DNA of 64,000 nucleotides from Sphingomonas sp. IC-56 (GCF_021043375.1 NZ_JAJNDV010000003.1:186001-250000), one strand, 5' to 3'. Shown: positions 1 to 7,909, numbered from the stretch's first letter. Translations and numbers: made by a program. Notes: generated by a model from the letters alone, not told the origin.

Positions 1-1115
1 TGCGCGCGATGGTGGGTGGCAAGGACTATGTGTCCTCCATCTACAACCGCGCGACGCAGGCGACCCGCCAGCCGGGTTCGGCGTTCAAGCTGTTCACCTA
101 TCTCGCCGCGCTGGAGGCCGGGCACAAGGTCGACGACGTGGTGGTCGACGAACCGGTGACGATCGCCGGCTGGAGCCCGCGCAACAGCTCCGGGCGCAAC
201 AGCGGGCAGATGTCGCTGCGCACGGCCTTTGCCTATTCGATCAACACGGTTGCCGCGAAGCTGGGCCAGGAAGTGGGCTTCGGCACGGTGGCCGACATGG
301 CGCGGCGCTTCGGCATCACCACGCCGATCAACACCCAGCCGGCGATGGTGCTGGGCACGTCCAATGTCCGCCTGCTCGACATGACGCGGGCCTATGCCTC
401 GGTCGCGAGCAATGGCGTGGCAGTGACGCCCTATGGCATCACACGGGTGACGGCGAACGGGCGGGTGATCTATCAGCATGAAGTGGATACCAGCCATGTG
501 CTGGTCGCGCCCTATGTCGCCGCGCAGATGATCGACCTGCTCCAGACTGCCGTGGCGACCGGCACGGGCCGTGCGGCGCAGATCGGGCGCCCGGTAGCGG
601 GCAAGACCGGCACCACCAGCTCGAACAAGGATGGCTGGTTCATGGGCTTTTCCAGCGGGCTGACCACCGGCGTGTGGATGGGCCGCGACGATGCGCGCGC
701 AGTGGGCGGGCTTCAGGGCGGCACGGCGCCGGCACGCGCCTTTGCCAGCTTCATGTCCAAGGCCGTGGCCAAGCGGCCAGTGGAAGAGTTCCAGACCAAG
801 GTGACGCTGCCCGAGTGGCAGCTCGAGCCCGAGGACAACGCATATTATGCCGAGCCGGATAATAGCGTGTTCGTCGACCAGGACGGCAATCCGGTGGAGG
901 AACGGCAGGGGGCGGCGCCTGGTCAGGCTCCCGAAGGGGAGAGCGAAGACCGGATCGACGAGGACTGGATCGACCGGATGACCGGGCGGCCTTCCGGCGG
1001 CGAGAACCAGCCGCAGCAGCCGCGTGGACCGATCCGGACTCCGGCGCCCGACGCGCCCGGGCGGTCGGGCGTGGTGCCGCGCGAGCGGCCCGCGCCGGTT
1101 GATGAGGGGTATTGA
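1..1115 (+). CDS. Class A penicillin-binding protein (PBP1A type), 3' part
   Basis: This is the C-terminal transpeptidase part of a bifunctional peptidoglycan synthase; the gene begins before the window and the reading frame is open from base 3. The transpeptidase cross-links stem peptides in the periplasm. The three penicilloyl-transferase motifs are all visible: SAFK (the serine codon lies near base 78), SIN about 50 residues later, and KTGTT near base 603. The glycosyltransferase domain and membrane anchor expected in class A PBPs would lie upstream. After the catalytic domain comes an acidic, then proline-rich tail of about 100 residues, typical of alphaproteobacterial PBP1A proteins. It converges on the YgjP-like gene, with palindromic repeats between. 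The class is clear; the exact paralogue (PBP1A or another class A member) is inferred. Confidence 0.9.
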   Translation, partial: RAMVGGKDYVSSIYNRATQATRQPGSAFKLFTYLAALEAGHKVDDVVVDEPVTIAGWSPRNSSGRNSGQMSLRTAFAYSINTVAAKLGQEVGFGTVADMARRFGITTPINTQPAMVLGTSNVRLLDMTRAYASVASNGVAVTPYGITRVTANGRVIYQHEVDTSHVLVAPYVAAQMIDLLQTAVATGTGRAAQIGRPVAGKTGTTSSNKDGWFMGFSSGLTTGVWMGRDDARAVGGLQGGTAPARAFASFMSKAVAKRPVEEFQTKVTLPEWQLEPEDNAYYAEPDNSVFVDQDGNPVEERQGAAPGQAPEGESEDRIDEDWIDRMTGRPSGGENQPQQPRGPIRTPAPDAPGRSGVVPRERPAPVDEGY

Positions 1116-1205
1116 GGCGCGGGGTTGCTCGTGAGGCGTTCTCCGTCTCGTTTCCCGTGCCAGCTCGCCCGCTTGCGCGAGGATTGTCTAGTTTCCAGCT
1201 GATTA

Positions 1206-1306
1206 GTTCCCCGGCGGAGGCCGGGGCCAGCTTCGGGCTGTTTGGCGTTTAGGGTCTGCGCCTTCTTGGCGATGTGGCTACTGGGCCCCGGCCTTCGCCG
1301 GGGAAC
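1206..1306. repeat. Palindromic repeat, family A
   Basis: Two GC-rich arms face each other: GTTCCCCGGC...GGCCGGGG on the left and GGCCCCGGCC...CCGGGGAAC on the right, about 50 bases apart. The same element recurs at 14125, 28596 and 42079, with half copies at 47952, 53687 and 59474. This copy lies in the gap between the converging PBP and YgjP-like genes. It is non-coding. Confidence 0.85.
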
Positions 1307-1330
1307 TCTTGGTATGACGGATATAAACTT

Positions 1331-1423
1331 CGTCGCCCGGCCTTGCGCCGGAGTCCCGCTGCCTTGTGGTGGGCAGAAGAAGAAGAAGAAGAAGCGGGAT
1401 CCCGGCTCAAGGCCGGGATGACG
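1331..1423. repeat. Palindromic repeat, family B, with AGA/GAA tract
   Basis: The arms CCCGGCCTTG.GCCGG.GTCCCGCT and AGCGGGATCCCGGCTCAAGGCCGGGATGACG pair imperfectly. The loop holds a (GAA)n tract at 1375-1394, the longest among the family B copies here; other copies have two to four units, which suggests replication slippage. Together with the family A copy at 1206 it fills the convergent gap downstream of the PBP gene. Confidence 0.85.
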
Positions 1424-1449
1424 GGGGAGTGGCAGCCTTTTGCCCTGCC

Positions 1450-2118
1450 TCAGCGGCCTACCCAATGCAGTGCGGCGCCGTGGCGGCGGAGCCAGTGGCG
1501 GGTGGGTTCTACTTCGCCTTCGTAGAGGGTTTCTACCAGGCGGTGGAAGGCGGGGCCGTGGTTCATGTGAATGCGGTGGGCGACTTCGTGCGCGACGGTG
1601 GCGCGGCGGACTTCGGGTGGGGCGAGGATCAGGCGCCAGCTGTAGCGGATCGTGCCGGAGGATGTGCAGCTGCCCCAGCGGCCCTTGGCATCGCCGACTG
1701 CGACGCTGGCCACCTCTACATTGGCGCGCTCGGCATATTCGGCGGTTTCGGCGCTGAGCACCGCCAGCGCCTGGGCGCGCAGCCAGCGTTCGATACGGGC
1801 GGGGAGGCTTTCCAGCGGACCGCCGCAGACGAGTTTGTCACCCTCCACCCGCGGCGTGCGGGGATGGGTGGGAGCCCAGGCGATCTCCAGCTCGGTGCCG
1901 GCAAAGGGGATGCGGGCGCCCGAGACGAAGGGGCGGCCCTGAGGCAGTTTCGCCTGTTGCGCGTCGATCCAGGCGCGCTGCTGCTCGGCCCAGGCGAGTG
2001 CCTTTTGCAAGGAGGCGCGGCGGGGCAGGGTGAGGCGTACGCCGCCGGTGCGGGGATCGACCGCCAGGCGCATCACCTTTGCTCGAGCGTTGCGAACAAC
2101 CTCGATTCGTGCGCTCAA
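1450..2118 (-). CDS. YgjP/SprT-like zinc metallopeptidase (DUF45)
   Basis: This 222-residue protein has the YgjP (DUF45) architecture: an N-terminal beta-rich part that starts with a repeated basic/hydrophobic pattern, then a metallopeptidase-like C-terminal domain with HEVAH at residues 177-181 and a downstream histidine (NHGPAFH) that probably completes the zinc site. The RWGSC motif just before is also typical of the family. It is cytosolic, with no signal peptide. The physiological substrate of the family is poorly defined. Its start overlaps the stop of the upstream ycgN-like gene by four bases (2115-2118), so the two are probably co-translated. Confidence 0.88.
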   Translation of the reverse strand: MSARIEVVRNARAKVMRLAVDPRTGGVRLTLPRRASLQKALAWAEQQRAWIDAQQAKLPQGRPFVSGARIPFAGTELEIAWAPTHPRTPRVEGDKLVCGGPLESLPARIERWLRAQALAVLSAETAEYAERANVEVASVAVGDAKGRWGSCTSSGTIRYSWRLILAPPEVRRATVAHEVAHRIHMNHGPAFHRLVETLYEGEVEPTRHWLRRHGAALHWVGR

Positions 2119-2558
2119 AGGGTGCGGTCCACCAGATGGTGCTCGAAGTCGCCGGCGTCGTCTTCGGAAATGGTCCAGCCGCGGGTGGATTCACCGGCGG
2201 CGTGCACGGCTTCGCGGTCACCGCTTACCAGATAATGCCATGCGGGAAGCTGTTCGCCCGCGGCGCGCAGCCGATAGGCGCAAGTCGAGGGCAGCCACCC
2301 GATCCCGGCGACATTGCTGTTGGTCAGGCGGACGCACTCGCTGACATAGGCGTGACGATGCTTGTAGTCGCTGCACAGCCCCATGCGGCGGTCGAGCAGG
2401 CGGCAGGCGACGTTGGTGGCGAGCAGCTCGCCGGTCTCCTCATCCTCCAGCTTGTGCACGCAGCATTTGCCGCAGCCGTCGCACAGCGCTTCCCACTGCG
2501 CGCGGTCGAGCTTCGACAACGGCGTGTCTTCCCAAAAACGTCCACTCACCGGACCCAA
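2115..2558 (-). CDS. YcgN-family cysteine cluster protein (UPF0260)
   Basis: A 147-residue cytosolic protein of the YcgN/UPF0260 family. A dense cysteine cluster, CDGCGKCC at residues 26-33, with further single cysteines in the middle of the protein (ACRLL, LCSDY, SECV, STCAY), suggests metal or Fe-S binding. The function of the family is not established. It sits in a tight leftward operon between the SCO-family gene, whose last 13 bases it overlaps, and the YgjP-like gene. SCO proteins act in copper delivery to cytochrome oxidase, so a link to metal handling is conceivable, but this rests on position alone. Confidence 0.88.
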   Translation of the reverse strand: MGPVSGRFWEDTPLSKLDRAQWEALCDGCGKCCVHKLEDEETGELLATNVACRLLDRRMGLCSDYKHRHAYVSECVRLTNSNVAGIGWLPSTCAYRLRAAGEQLPAWHYLVSGDREAVHAAGESTRGWTISEDDAGDFEHHLVDRTL

Positions 2559-3136
2559 TGCCTCACTTCTTGTGCGATCGCCGCGCCGCCCTTTTCCAGC
2601 GGCAGCAATGCCAGGGGTTCCCCACTCTTCCCCATTAGATAGGCAGCCGCGAAGTGATCCACCATATAGCCGCCGCCGGGACCCGGGGGCTGCTTCTTGA
2701 AATAAACGGCATAGCTCTTGGCGACCTGGGCGATCTGATCGGGCGTGCCGGTGAGGCCCACGGTGCGGGGATAGAAGTTGCCGACGAACTGCTTCACCGC
2801 CGCGGGGGTGTCACGCTCGGGATCGACGCTGATGAAGATCGGCACGAGCTTTTCGCTGGTGCGCGGTGCTTCCTTGTCGAGGATCTTCATCGCCTGGCCG
2901 ATCTTCTGCATGTCGGTGGGGCAGACATCGGGGCAATAGGTGTAGCCGAAATAGACGATGCGGTATTTGCCGGCAAAGTCGGTGTCGCGCACCGTCCGGT
3001 TGTTCTGGTCGGTAAGCGCGAACGGGCCGCCAATGCGCGCGCCGGCAAGCGGGGGTTCCTCCGTGGCGGCGCCGCCGCCGCATGCAGCAAGCGGGGCGAG
3101 GCAAAGCAGGGCGAGGGGGACAAGCGACCTATTCAT
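2546..3136 (-). CDS. SCO1/SenC family copper chaperone, lipoprotein
   Basis: A periplasmic thioredoxin-fold protein that, in this family, delivers copper to or reduces the CuA centre of cytochrome c oxidase. The copper ligands are visible: CPDVC (Cys68 and Cys72) and the distal histidine in MVDHF. I chose the start at 3136 because it gives a compact lipoprotein signal peptide (MNRSLVPLALL, lipobox LAAC with Cys19). An in-frame ATG at 3151 would add five residues before the positive charge. Total length is 196 residues, normal for the family. It is the first gene of the leftward sco-ycgN-ygjP operon, divergent from the ankyrin gene. No cytochrome oxidase genes are in the window. Confidence 0.92.
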   Translation of the reverse strand: MNRSLVPLALLCLAPLAACGGGAATEEPPLAGARIGGPFALTDQNNRTVRDTDFAGKYRIVYFGYTYCPDVCPTDMQKIGQAMKILDKEAPRTSEKLVPIFISVDPERDTPAAVKQFVGNFYPRTVGLTGTPDQIAQVAKSYAVYFKKQPPGPGGGYMVDHFAAAYLMGKSGEPLALLPLEKGGAAIAQEVRHWVR

Positions 3137-3208
3137 GGCGCCCCAAGCCATGATCTGTTAGGCAGCCGCTTGCAAGAACGGGGTCCACGCAAAGGGTTGT
3201 TCCGCCAC

Positions 3209-3814
3209 ATGAAGTTTCGAGCCTTCCGCCTCGCGGCCAGCGCCGCGCTCATGGTCGCCGCAATGCCGGCCGCTGCGCAGCAAATCTCCGAAAGCCACGA
3301 ATTCCTGGAAGCGGTGCGCAAGGCCGACGGCACCAAGGTCAACCAGTTCCTGAGCAACCCGACCCAGCGGCTGATCAATTCCAAGGATCGCAGCACGGGC
3401 GAGGGGGCGATCCACATCGTCACCAAGCGGCGCGACCAGCTGTATCTGCGCGTGGTGCTGCAACAGGACGACGTGAACAAGAATCTGCAGGACCGCGAGG
3501 GCAACACCGCGCTGCTGATCGCCGCCGACCAGGGCTGGGGCGAGGGGGTTTCGATCCTGCTCAAGTACGGGGCCAACCCGAACACGCCGAACAGCGCCGG
3601 GCAGACGCCGCTGATCCGGGCGGTGCTGTCGCATCAGGAGGATGTGGTGCGGCAGTTGCTGGCGGCGAAGGCCGATCCGGATCGTGCCGATTACCAGACG
3701 GGCATGAGTGCGCGCGAGTACGCCAAGCGGGAGTCGCGCTATGCGGCGATTGCGAAGCTGGTGGCCGATGCGCCCAAGGCTGGCGCTGGTGGTGCGGCCG
3801 GGCCGAAGCTTTAA
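3209..3814 (+). CDS. Secreted ankyrin-repeat protein
   Basis: A 201-residue protein with a clear Sec signal peptide (MKFRAFRLAASAALMVAAMP, cleavage probably after AAA) followed by about four ankyrin repeats. Recognisable repeat cores are GNTALLIAADQGWGEGVSIL and GQTPLIRAVLSHQEDVVRQL. The first and last repeats are degenerate. It is likely periplasmic and probably mediates protein binding; the partner is unknown. The start was chosen at the signal peptide, although the open frame extends upstream across the divergent SCO gene. It is the only rightward gene between the PBP gene and the origin, so it runs against the direction of replication. Confidence 0.88.
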   Translation: MKFRAFRLAASAALMVAAMPAAAQQISESHEFLEAVRKADGTKVNQFLSNPTQRLINSKDRSTGEGAIHIVTKRRDQLYLRVVLQQDDVNKNLQDREGNTALLIAADQGWGEGVSILLKYGANPNTPNSAGQTPLIRAVLSHQEDVVRQLLAAKADPDRADYQTGMSAREYAKRESRYAAIAKLVADAPKAGAGGAAGPKL

Positions 3815-3837
3815 CGGGCGGTTTTCCGCTTTTCTTT

Positions 3838-3921
3838 CGTCACCCCGCCTTGAGCCGGGGTCCCGCTGCCTCGCCCGCGGAAGAAGAAGAAGCGGGATCC
3901 CGGCTCAAGGCCGGGATGACG
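3838..3921. repeat. Palindromic repeat, family B
   Basis: An imperfect inverted repeat of about 84 bases: CGTCACCCCG...GGGGTCCCGCT opposite AGCGGGATCCCGGC...ATGACG, with a short GAA tract in the loop. It fills the gap between the converging ankyrin and mmcB-like genes. It may act as a bidirectional terminator hairpin, although there is no T tract. Confidence 0.85.
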
Positions 3922-3933
3922 AGGGTTCTCGAC

Positions 3934-4431
3934 TCAGGAAACCTGCTCGGCGTCCGGATCGAGCATGTGGATGACGCGGCGGGCGGCGCGGCGGGCGAAG
4001 GCCAGGGTGCATTTGCGTCGGGTCGCGCTTGCCAGCGGCACGGTGGCGGCTTCGCGCAGGACCGCGGCGTCGTAGCGGTCGGCGACGATCAGGCCCGCCC
4101 GATCCGGTAGAAACGCTTCCTGGTCGAACGGGCGCAGGTCGAACCCCTGCGGCACTGCCCAGAAGAAGCGGTCGCAATGCGCGAGGTAATCCTGCCATTT
4201 GCCGTCGCCGAGCAGATCGCTGCGCGACACCTTGACCTCCACGATGACCAGATTGCCGCGTGCATCGATCGCCATCAGATCGGCTCGGCGGCCGCCGTCG
4301 AGCGGCACTTCGCCGATCGCCACGCAATCGTGGCGCAGCAGCATGCGGGTGACGCCGCGCACCACGTCGGCAGCGACCATCGGTGCGGTGTCTGGGGAAA
4401 CGGAAACAGCCGGGGATGGACCTGCGCTCAT
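3934..4431 (-). CDS. MmcB family DNA repair protein
   Basis: This 165-residue protein matches the MmcB family described from Caulobacter as an SOS/DNA-damage-associated factor with a PD-(D/E)XK nuclease-like fold. The nuclease signature is readable: Asp51 in RADLMAID, then Glu65-Val-Lys67 in VIVEVK. A helical N-terminus and a basic C-terminal region follow family patterns. No imuA, imuB or dnaE2 genes lie nearby. A GC-rich hairpin separates it from the upstream sleB-like gene. The biochemical activity has not been shown for the family as far as I know, so nuclease function is an inference from the motif. Confidence 0.85.
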   Translation of the reverse strand: MSAGPSPAVSVSPDTAPMVAADVVRGVTRMLLRHDCVAIGEVPLDGGRRADLMAIDARGNLVIVEVKVSRSDLLGDGKWQDYLAHCDRFFWAVPQGFDLRPFDQEAFLPDRAGLIVADRYDAAVLREAATVPLASATRRKCTLAFARRAARRVIHMLDPDAEQVS

Positions 4432-4450
4432 CCCCGGCTGCTAGAACATT

Positions 4451-4477
4451 TCACGAACGGGGGAAACCCCCGCGTGA
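4451..4477 (-). terminator. Hairpin after the SleB-like gene
   Basis: The sequence forms an 11-pair stem with a two-base bulge: TCACG aa CGGGGG, loop AAA, CCCCCG CGTGA. It fills most of the 46-base gap between the stop of the SleB-like gene and the start of mmcB. The T-run on the minus strand is weak (TTCG), so it may attenuate rather than stop transcription. Confidence 0.45.
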
Positions 4478-5125
4478 TCAACGATAGAAGATGTGGTTGC
4501 CGATCGAGGCGATCCGCGGACGGGCCCAGCTCGCCTTGGAATGGCGGGCATGGAAGTACAGCGCCTCGTCGGCCGGACCATCCCACAGATCCTTCTGCGC
4601 GACCTGCGCCACGGCGAGCGCCTGGCGCCACTGAGCGTTGCTCGGCGGCGTAGGGATCTTGCCGCCGCGGATGAAGGAGAACTGGCCGCGCTGGGTCAGC
4701 ACCGAGCAGACCGACTTGGGGAAGCGGCCCGACTGGGTGCGGTTGATCAGCACCTGCGCGACGGCGAGCTGGCCGGCGAGCGGTTCGCCCTTGGATTCAT
4801 AGTAGATGCCGACTGCGAGGCATTCGAGTTCATCGCTGGGGTCTGCCTGCGCGTCCTGCGCGGCGACTGCTGCCGAGAGCGATGCGAAATCTTCGTCTTC
4901 CTGGACCGCATCCTGCGGGATCGGCTGCACGATCTCACCGCTGTTCTGGATCACAAGGGCCGCGGGTTGCGGCGTGGGAACCGTCTGCGGTTCCGGGGCG
5001 TTTTGTTGGGACTGAACCGGTGCAATCTGTGCATCCGAGGTCCCGTCGAGCGTGGCAGCGTTCGCAAGCGCGCCAGCGCAGAGAGTCACAGCTGCGATCG
5101 TCGCAGCCAGTGGCGTGAACTTCAT
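4478..5125 (-). CDS. SleB-like cell wall hydrolase
   Basis: A secreted 215-residue protein with a Sec signal peptide (MKFTPLAATIAAVTLCAGAL, cut near ANA) and a proline/glutamine-rich linker to about residue 95. The C-terminal Hydrolase_2 (SleB) domain contains the family signatures ECLAVGIYYESKGEP, QVLINR and QFSF, with the conserved glutamate expected to be catalytic. In spore formers SleB is a germination lytic transglycosylase; in alphaproteobacteria the domain is thought to remodel peptidoglycan. No spores are implied here. It is preceded by a 159-base non-coding stretch that should contain its promoter; I could not assign -35 and -10 boxes there. Confidence 0.9.
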   Translation of the reverse strand: MKFTPLAATIAAVTLCAGALANAATLDGTSDAQIAPVQSQQNAPEPQTVPTPQPAALVIQNSGEIVQPIPQDAVQEDEDFASLSAAVAAQDAQADPSDELECLAVGIYYESKGEPLAGQLAVAQVLINRTQSGRFPKSVCSVLTQRGQFSFIRGGKIPTPPSNAQWRQALAVAQVAQKDLWDGPADEALYFHARHSKASWARPRIASIGNHIFYR

Positions 5126-5284
5126 GTAACATCTGCATTATGCGGTTGGCGTGCGGCCTGACCCCCCAAAACGGGCCGCCGGACATCCCCCCGACTGCGT
5201 AACCGATCGATCTCTGACCCCGAACGGCACAACGCTATTGGAACGTGGGCATTCCCTTTCCCGTTTGTGTCCGGGGAGTCAATG

Positions 5285-5620
5285 TTACGAAAGCGTTTCA
5301 GCGGCGAAGCGTTCGGCCTCTGCGATATCCAGTTCAACGACCCATAGATCTGGGTCGCTCGCCCGCCTGCGCCCCCAATAGCTGGTGGCCGCGGCATCGT
5401 CGGGCAGTTCGGCGGGGCCGGATGGCAGCAGCGCGGGCGCCCCGTCGGGACCGATTCCGCGTTCGAAAAAGCGGGGATTTACGCCCCGTTCCAGCGCGAG
5501 AATGAGGATGCCGCCAGCGATCACGTCGCCGCGCGCGAGGATCATCGCCGAGCCACCCTCAGCATGCACGCGGCGGACCAGCGCGCTTACAGCGGTGCCG
5601 CTGGCGAGCCGGGCGGTCAC
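5285..5620 (-). CDS. DUF1491 family protein
   Basis: A 111-residue cytosolic protein of the alphaproteobacterial DUF1491 family. The family pattern is seen in the alternating hydrophobic start (VSALVRRVHAEGGSAMILARGD), the SYWGRRRASDPDLWVVELD segment and an acidic C-terminal helix. The function is unknown. It overlaps the end of the upstream thioesterase gene by four bases (5617-5620), and belongs to the leftward hpf-ptsN-thioesterase-DUF1491 run. Confidence 0.85.
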   Translation of the reverse strand: MTARLASGTAVSALVRRVHAEGGSAMILARGDVIAGGILILALERGVNPRFFERGIGPDGAPALLPSGPAELPDDAAATSYWGRRRASDPDLWVVELDIAEAERFAAETLS

Positions 5621-6078
5621 TCCGAACGGTAGCCGGGCAGCGATGCGAGCGGGATTCGCGAGCGCATGAAGGTGCCGGTGCCGCGGGCGACTTCCTCACC
5701 GCTTGCGTCCACCAGCCGCGCCTCGGCAACGAACACGCGGCGCTGGCCGCTGACCCAGCGCCCCTCCGCCACCACCGGACCTTCGGACAGCGGCTTGGTA
5801 AGCAGCAGGTTGAACTGGGTGGTGAGCAGGAAACGGTCGGTGATCAGGCTGTTGGCGGCGTAGAAGGCCGCGTCGTCGAGCATCTTGAAATAGCTCGTGC
5901 CATGCGCCGCGCCGGCGGCGTGGAAGAAGCGCGCATCGACCTGGAAGCGGATGCGGGCGATCCCCGGCTCAGGGATCTCCAGCACCGACTCGAACAGCTG
6001 GTTGATCGGGGCTGCAGCGTACAGCGCCTCCAGCGCGCGGAAATGCGCCTGCGCGCCGGTGGCTTCAGGCGGCGTCAC
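5617..6078 (-). CDS. PaaI-like hot-dog thioesterase
   Basis: A 153-residue protein with the hot-dog fold pattern of PaaI/YiiD-type acyl-CoA thioesterases. It has a long central helix preceded by FHAAGAAHGTSYFKMLDDAAFYA, where His and Asp are the likely catalytic positions, then beta strands with FLLTTQFNLLLTKPL and GEEVARGTGTFMRSR. The substrate cannot be told from sequence. Its first 14 bases overlap the end of ptsN and its last four overlap DUF1491, so it is part of one leftward transcript. Confidence 0.85.
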   Translation of the reverse strand: MTPPEATGAQAHFRALEALYAAAPINQLFESVLEIPEPGIARIRFQVDARFFHAAGAAHGTSYFKMLDDAAFYAANSLITDRFLLTTQFNLLLTKPLSEGPVVAEGRWVSGQRRVFVAEARLVDASGEEVARGTGTFMRSRIPLASLPGYRSE

Positions 6079-6532
6079 GCGCCTCGACTCCGGTCAGCAG
6101 GGCATAGAGCGCGTCCGTCGAGCCCGCGCCGCGCAGCTTGGCGGCGAAGTTCCGATCGCGCAGGCGCCGCGAGATCGACGCGAGCGCCTTCAAATGCTCG
6201 GCGCCCGCGCCGGTAGGCGACAACAGCATGAAGACGAGGTCGACGGGCAGTTCGTCCACTGCGCCGAAATCGATCGGCGTGGAAAGCCGTGCGAAGACGC
6301 CGGACACCTTGGCAAGGCCGTCGAGCCGGGCATGCGGGATCGCAATGCCGCCGCCAAAGCCAGTGGAGCCGAGCTTTTCCCGCTCGAGCAGCGGTTCGGT
6401 CACGTCCTGGCCGTCCAGCCCATAGGCGCGCGTCGCCGCGGCACCCATGTGCTGGAACAGCAGTTTCTTGTTCGCGGCACCGACGCCGGCGAGCACAGCC
6501 TCCGGCGTCAGCAAATCGCTGAGTTCAGTCAT
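6065..6532 (-). CDS. ptsN: Nitrogen-PTS EIIA protein PtsN
   Basis: EIIA-Ntr is a cytosolic phospho-acceptor of the nitrogen phosphotransferase system; it regulates potassium uptake, stringent response and other targets through its phosphorylation state. The 155-residue protein is of normal length. The phosphorylated residue is His67 in the AIPHARLDG motif, and GSTGFGGGIAIPH is the typical context. It lies just downstream of hpf, a neighbourhood common in proteobacteria, but rpoN and the lpt genes that often precede hpf are not here. ptsP (EI-Ntr) and ptsO (NPr) are also not in the window. Confidence 0.94.
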   Translation of the reverse strand: MTELSDLLTPEAVLAGVGAANKKLLFQHMGAAATRAYGLDGQDVTEPLLEREKLGSTGFGGGIAIPHARLDGLAKVSGVFARLSTPIDFGAVDELPVDLVFMLLSPTGAGAEHLKALASISRRLRDRNFAAKLRGAGSTDALYALLTGVEARDAA

Positions 6533-6573
6533 TGGTCTTCCAGTCAGACCCCCCGGTCTTTCGGGGGCGACTG

Positions 6574-7158
6574 TTAGGCCTGTGTGCGGTTGGGCTCAAC
6601 CCAGCCAATCGTCCCGTCACCGCGGCGATAGACCATGTTGTGGACACCCGTGGCGGTGTTGCGGAACAGCAGCGCGTTGGTGTGGCGCAGGTCGAGCATC
6701 ATCACCGCGTCCGACACGGTCGATTCCGGCACGTCGACACGCGTCTCGGCGATGATCAGCGGGGCGTCGGCGACCTCTTCCTCTTCGGCATGTTCCTGGA
6801 ACAGCGTGTAACCGGCATTGTCATAGGCGTTTTCCTCGGCGATCGCGTTCGCTTCGCCGGCATGCCGGTCCTTGAGGCGGCGCACATAGCGTCGCAGCTG
6901 CTTGTCGATCCGGTCGGCCGCGCCGTCGAACGCGCCGTTTGCTTCCTGGCCGCTATTGGCTGCCTTCAGCACCAGGCCCTGCATCACGTGCATCACGATG
7001 TCGCACGTGAAGCTGTCGTGCGGGCCCTTGCCAAAGGTTACCTGGGACGAGATCGCGCGAGAGAAATATTTGTCGGCGATCGCCTGAAGCCGATCGGTGA
7101 CCTGCGTCTGCAGGGCGTCGCCTGTATCGACCTGATGCCCAGAAACCCGGATTTCCAT
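6574..7158 (-). CDS. hpf: Long-form ribosome hibernation promoting factor
   Basis: HPF binds the 30S decoding region and, in its long form, dimerises 70S ribosomes into 100S particles in stationary phase. This 194-residue protein has both parts: the N-terminal S30AE/YfiA domain (about residues 1-100, starting MEIRVSGHQVDTGDALQ) and the C-terminal dimerisation domain (about 135-194, with VMMLDLRHTNALLFRNT and the terminal GTIGWVEP). An acidic linker (EHAEEEEVAD) joins them. The gene is followed by ptsN after 41 bases. Upstream is a 54-base gap to dnaQ. Confidence 0.94.
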   Translation of the reverse strand: MEIRVSGHQVDTGDALQTQVTDRLQAIADKYFSRAISSQVTFGKGPHDSFTCDIVMHVMQGLVLKAANSGQEANGAFDGAADRIDKQLRRYVRRLKDRHAGEANAIAEENAYDNAGYTLFQEHAEEEEVADAPLIIAETRVDVPESTVSDAVMMLDLRHTNALLFRNTATGVHNMVYRRGDGTIGWVEPNRTQA

Positions 7159-7201
7159 TGATAACCTCCGCTTACTTCAAAACGGGGGAGCCTTTGGCAT
7201 C

Positions 7202-7225
7202 GGCAGCGCGGTTCAGTGCGCTGCC
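7202..7225 (-). terminator. Hairpin across the dnaQ stop codon
   Basis: GGCAGCGC (7202-7209) and GCGCTGCC (7218-7225) form a perfect 8-base-pair stem with the dnaQ stop codon in the loop. There is no adjacent T tract on the minus strand, so it is a poor intrinsic terminator. It may protect the mRNA 3' end or modulate read-through into hpf. Confidence 0.3.
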
Positions 7226-7902
7226 TGGGTCCAGAGTGGCTCCTCCAGACTCTGAACAAAGGCTGCGTGGCGTTCAAGTTCCGCCGCCGGCACTGCGAAA
7301 TGCCGCGCCGGGCGCACATGGACGCGGGTCGGCGCCTCGGCAGGGGTCTCGCGCATCACCGGCGTGTCGACTGCCAGGCCCAAGGTGATCTGCCGTCCGC
7401 CGGTCAGCTCGACATAGACCTGCGCGAGCAGCTGCGCGTCGAGCAGTGCGCCGTGCAGCTGGCGCGCGCTCAAGTCGATGCCATAGCGCGAGCAGAGCGC
7501 GTCGAGCGTGTGCTTGGCGCCGGGATGGCGGATGCGGGCGATGCCGAGCGTGTCGACCATGCGCGTGGTGCACAAGATCGGTCGGCCGCAGCGGTCGAGC
7601 TCGCCATTCAGGAAGCCGAAGTCGAAGCTGGCGTTGTGCGCGACCAGCGGGCAATCGCCGAGAAAGTCGATCAGCTCCTCGACCACATCGCCGAACAGCG
7701 GCTTGTCGGAGAGGAAGCGGGCGCTGAGGCCATGGACGCGCTCGGCCTCGGCCGGCATGTCGCGCTCAGGGTTGATGTAGCGGTGGAAATGGTTGCCGGT
7801 CGGCACGCGGTTGACCAGCTCGACACAGCCAATCTCGACCAGCCGGTCACCGCTCGGGAAACTGAGGCCAGTGGTTTCGGTGTCGAACACGATCTCGCGC
7901 AT
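7213..7902 (-). CDS. dnaQ: DNA polymerase III epsilon subunit (proofreading exonuclease)
   Basis: The epsilon subunit removes misincorporated bases for the replicative polymerase. The 229-residue protein shows the DEDDh exonuclease motifs in order: ExoI FDTETTG (Asp7, Glu9), ExoII VAHNASFDFGFL, and ExoIII with HGALLDAQLLAQVY (the general-base histidine and final aspartate). The C-terminal part beyond about residue 180 is the segment that in the family contacts the polymerase alpha subunit. It follows coaE after seven bases, in the coaE-dnaQ order also found next to the Caulobacter origin. Confidence 0.95.
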   Translation of the reverse strand: MREIVFDTETTGLSFPSGDRLVEIGCVELVNRVPTGNHFHRYINPERDMPAEAERVHGLSARFLSDKPLFGDVVEELIDFLGDCPLVAHNASFDFGFLNGELDRCGRPILCTTRMVDTLGIARIRHPGAKHTLDALCSRYGIDLSARQLHGALLDAQLLAQVYVELTGGRQITLGLAVDTPVMRETPAEAPTRVHVRPARHFAVPAAELERHAAFVQSLEEPLWTQAAH

Positions 7903-7909
7903 GGGCGCC

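Noticed and set aside
923-1465. Short frames containing SRLKAGMT or SGIPAQGRDD (also near 3850, 14264, 47924 and 53645)
   Set aside because: These peptides are translations of the palindromic repeat families A and B, repeated at several unrelated loci. They are not genes.
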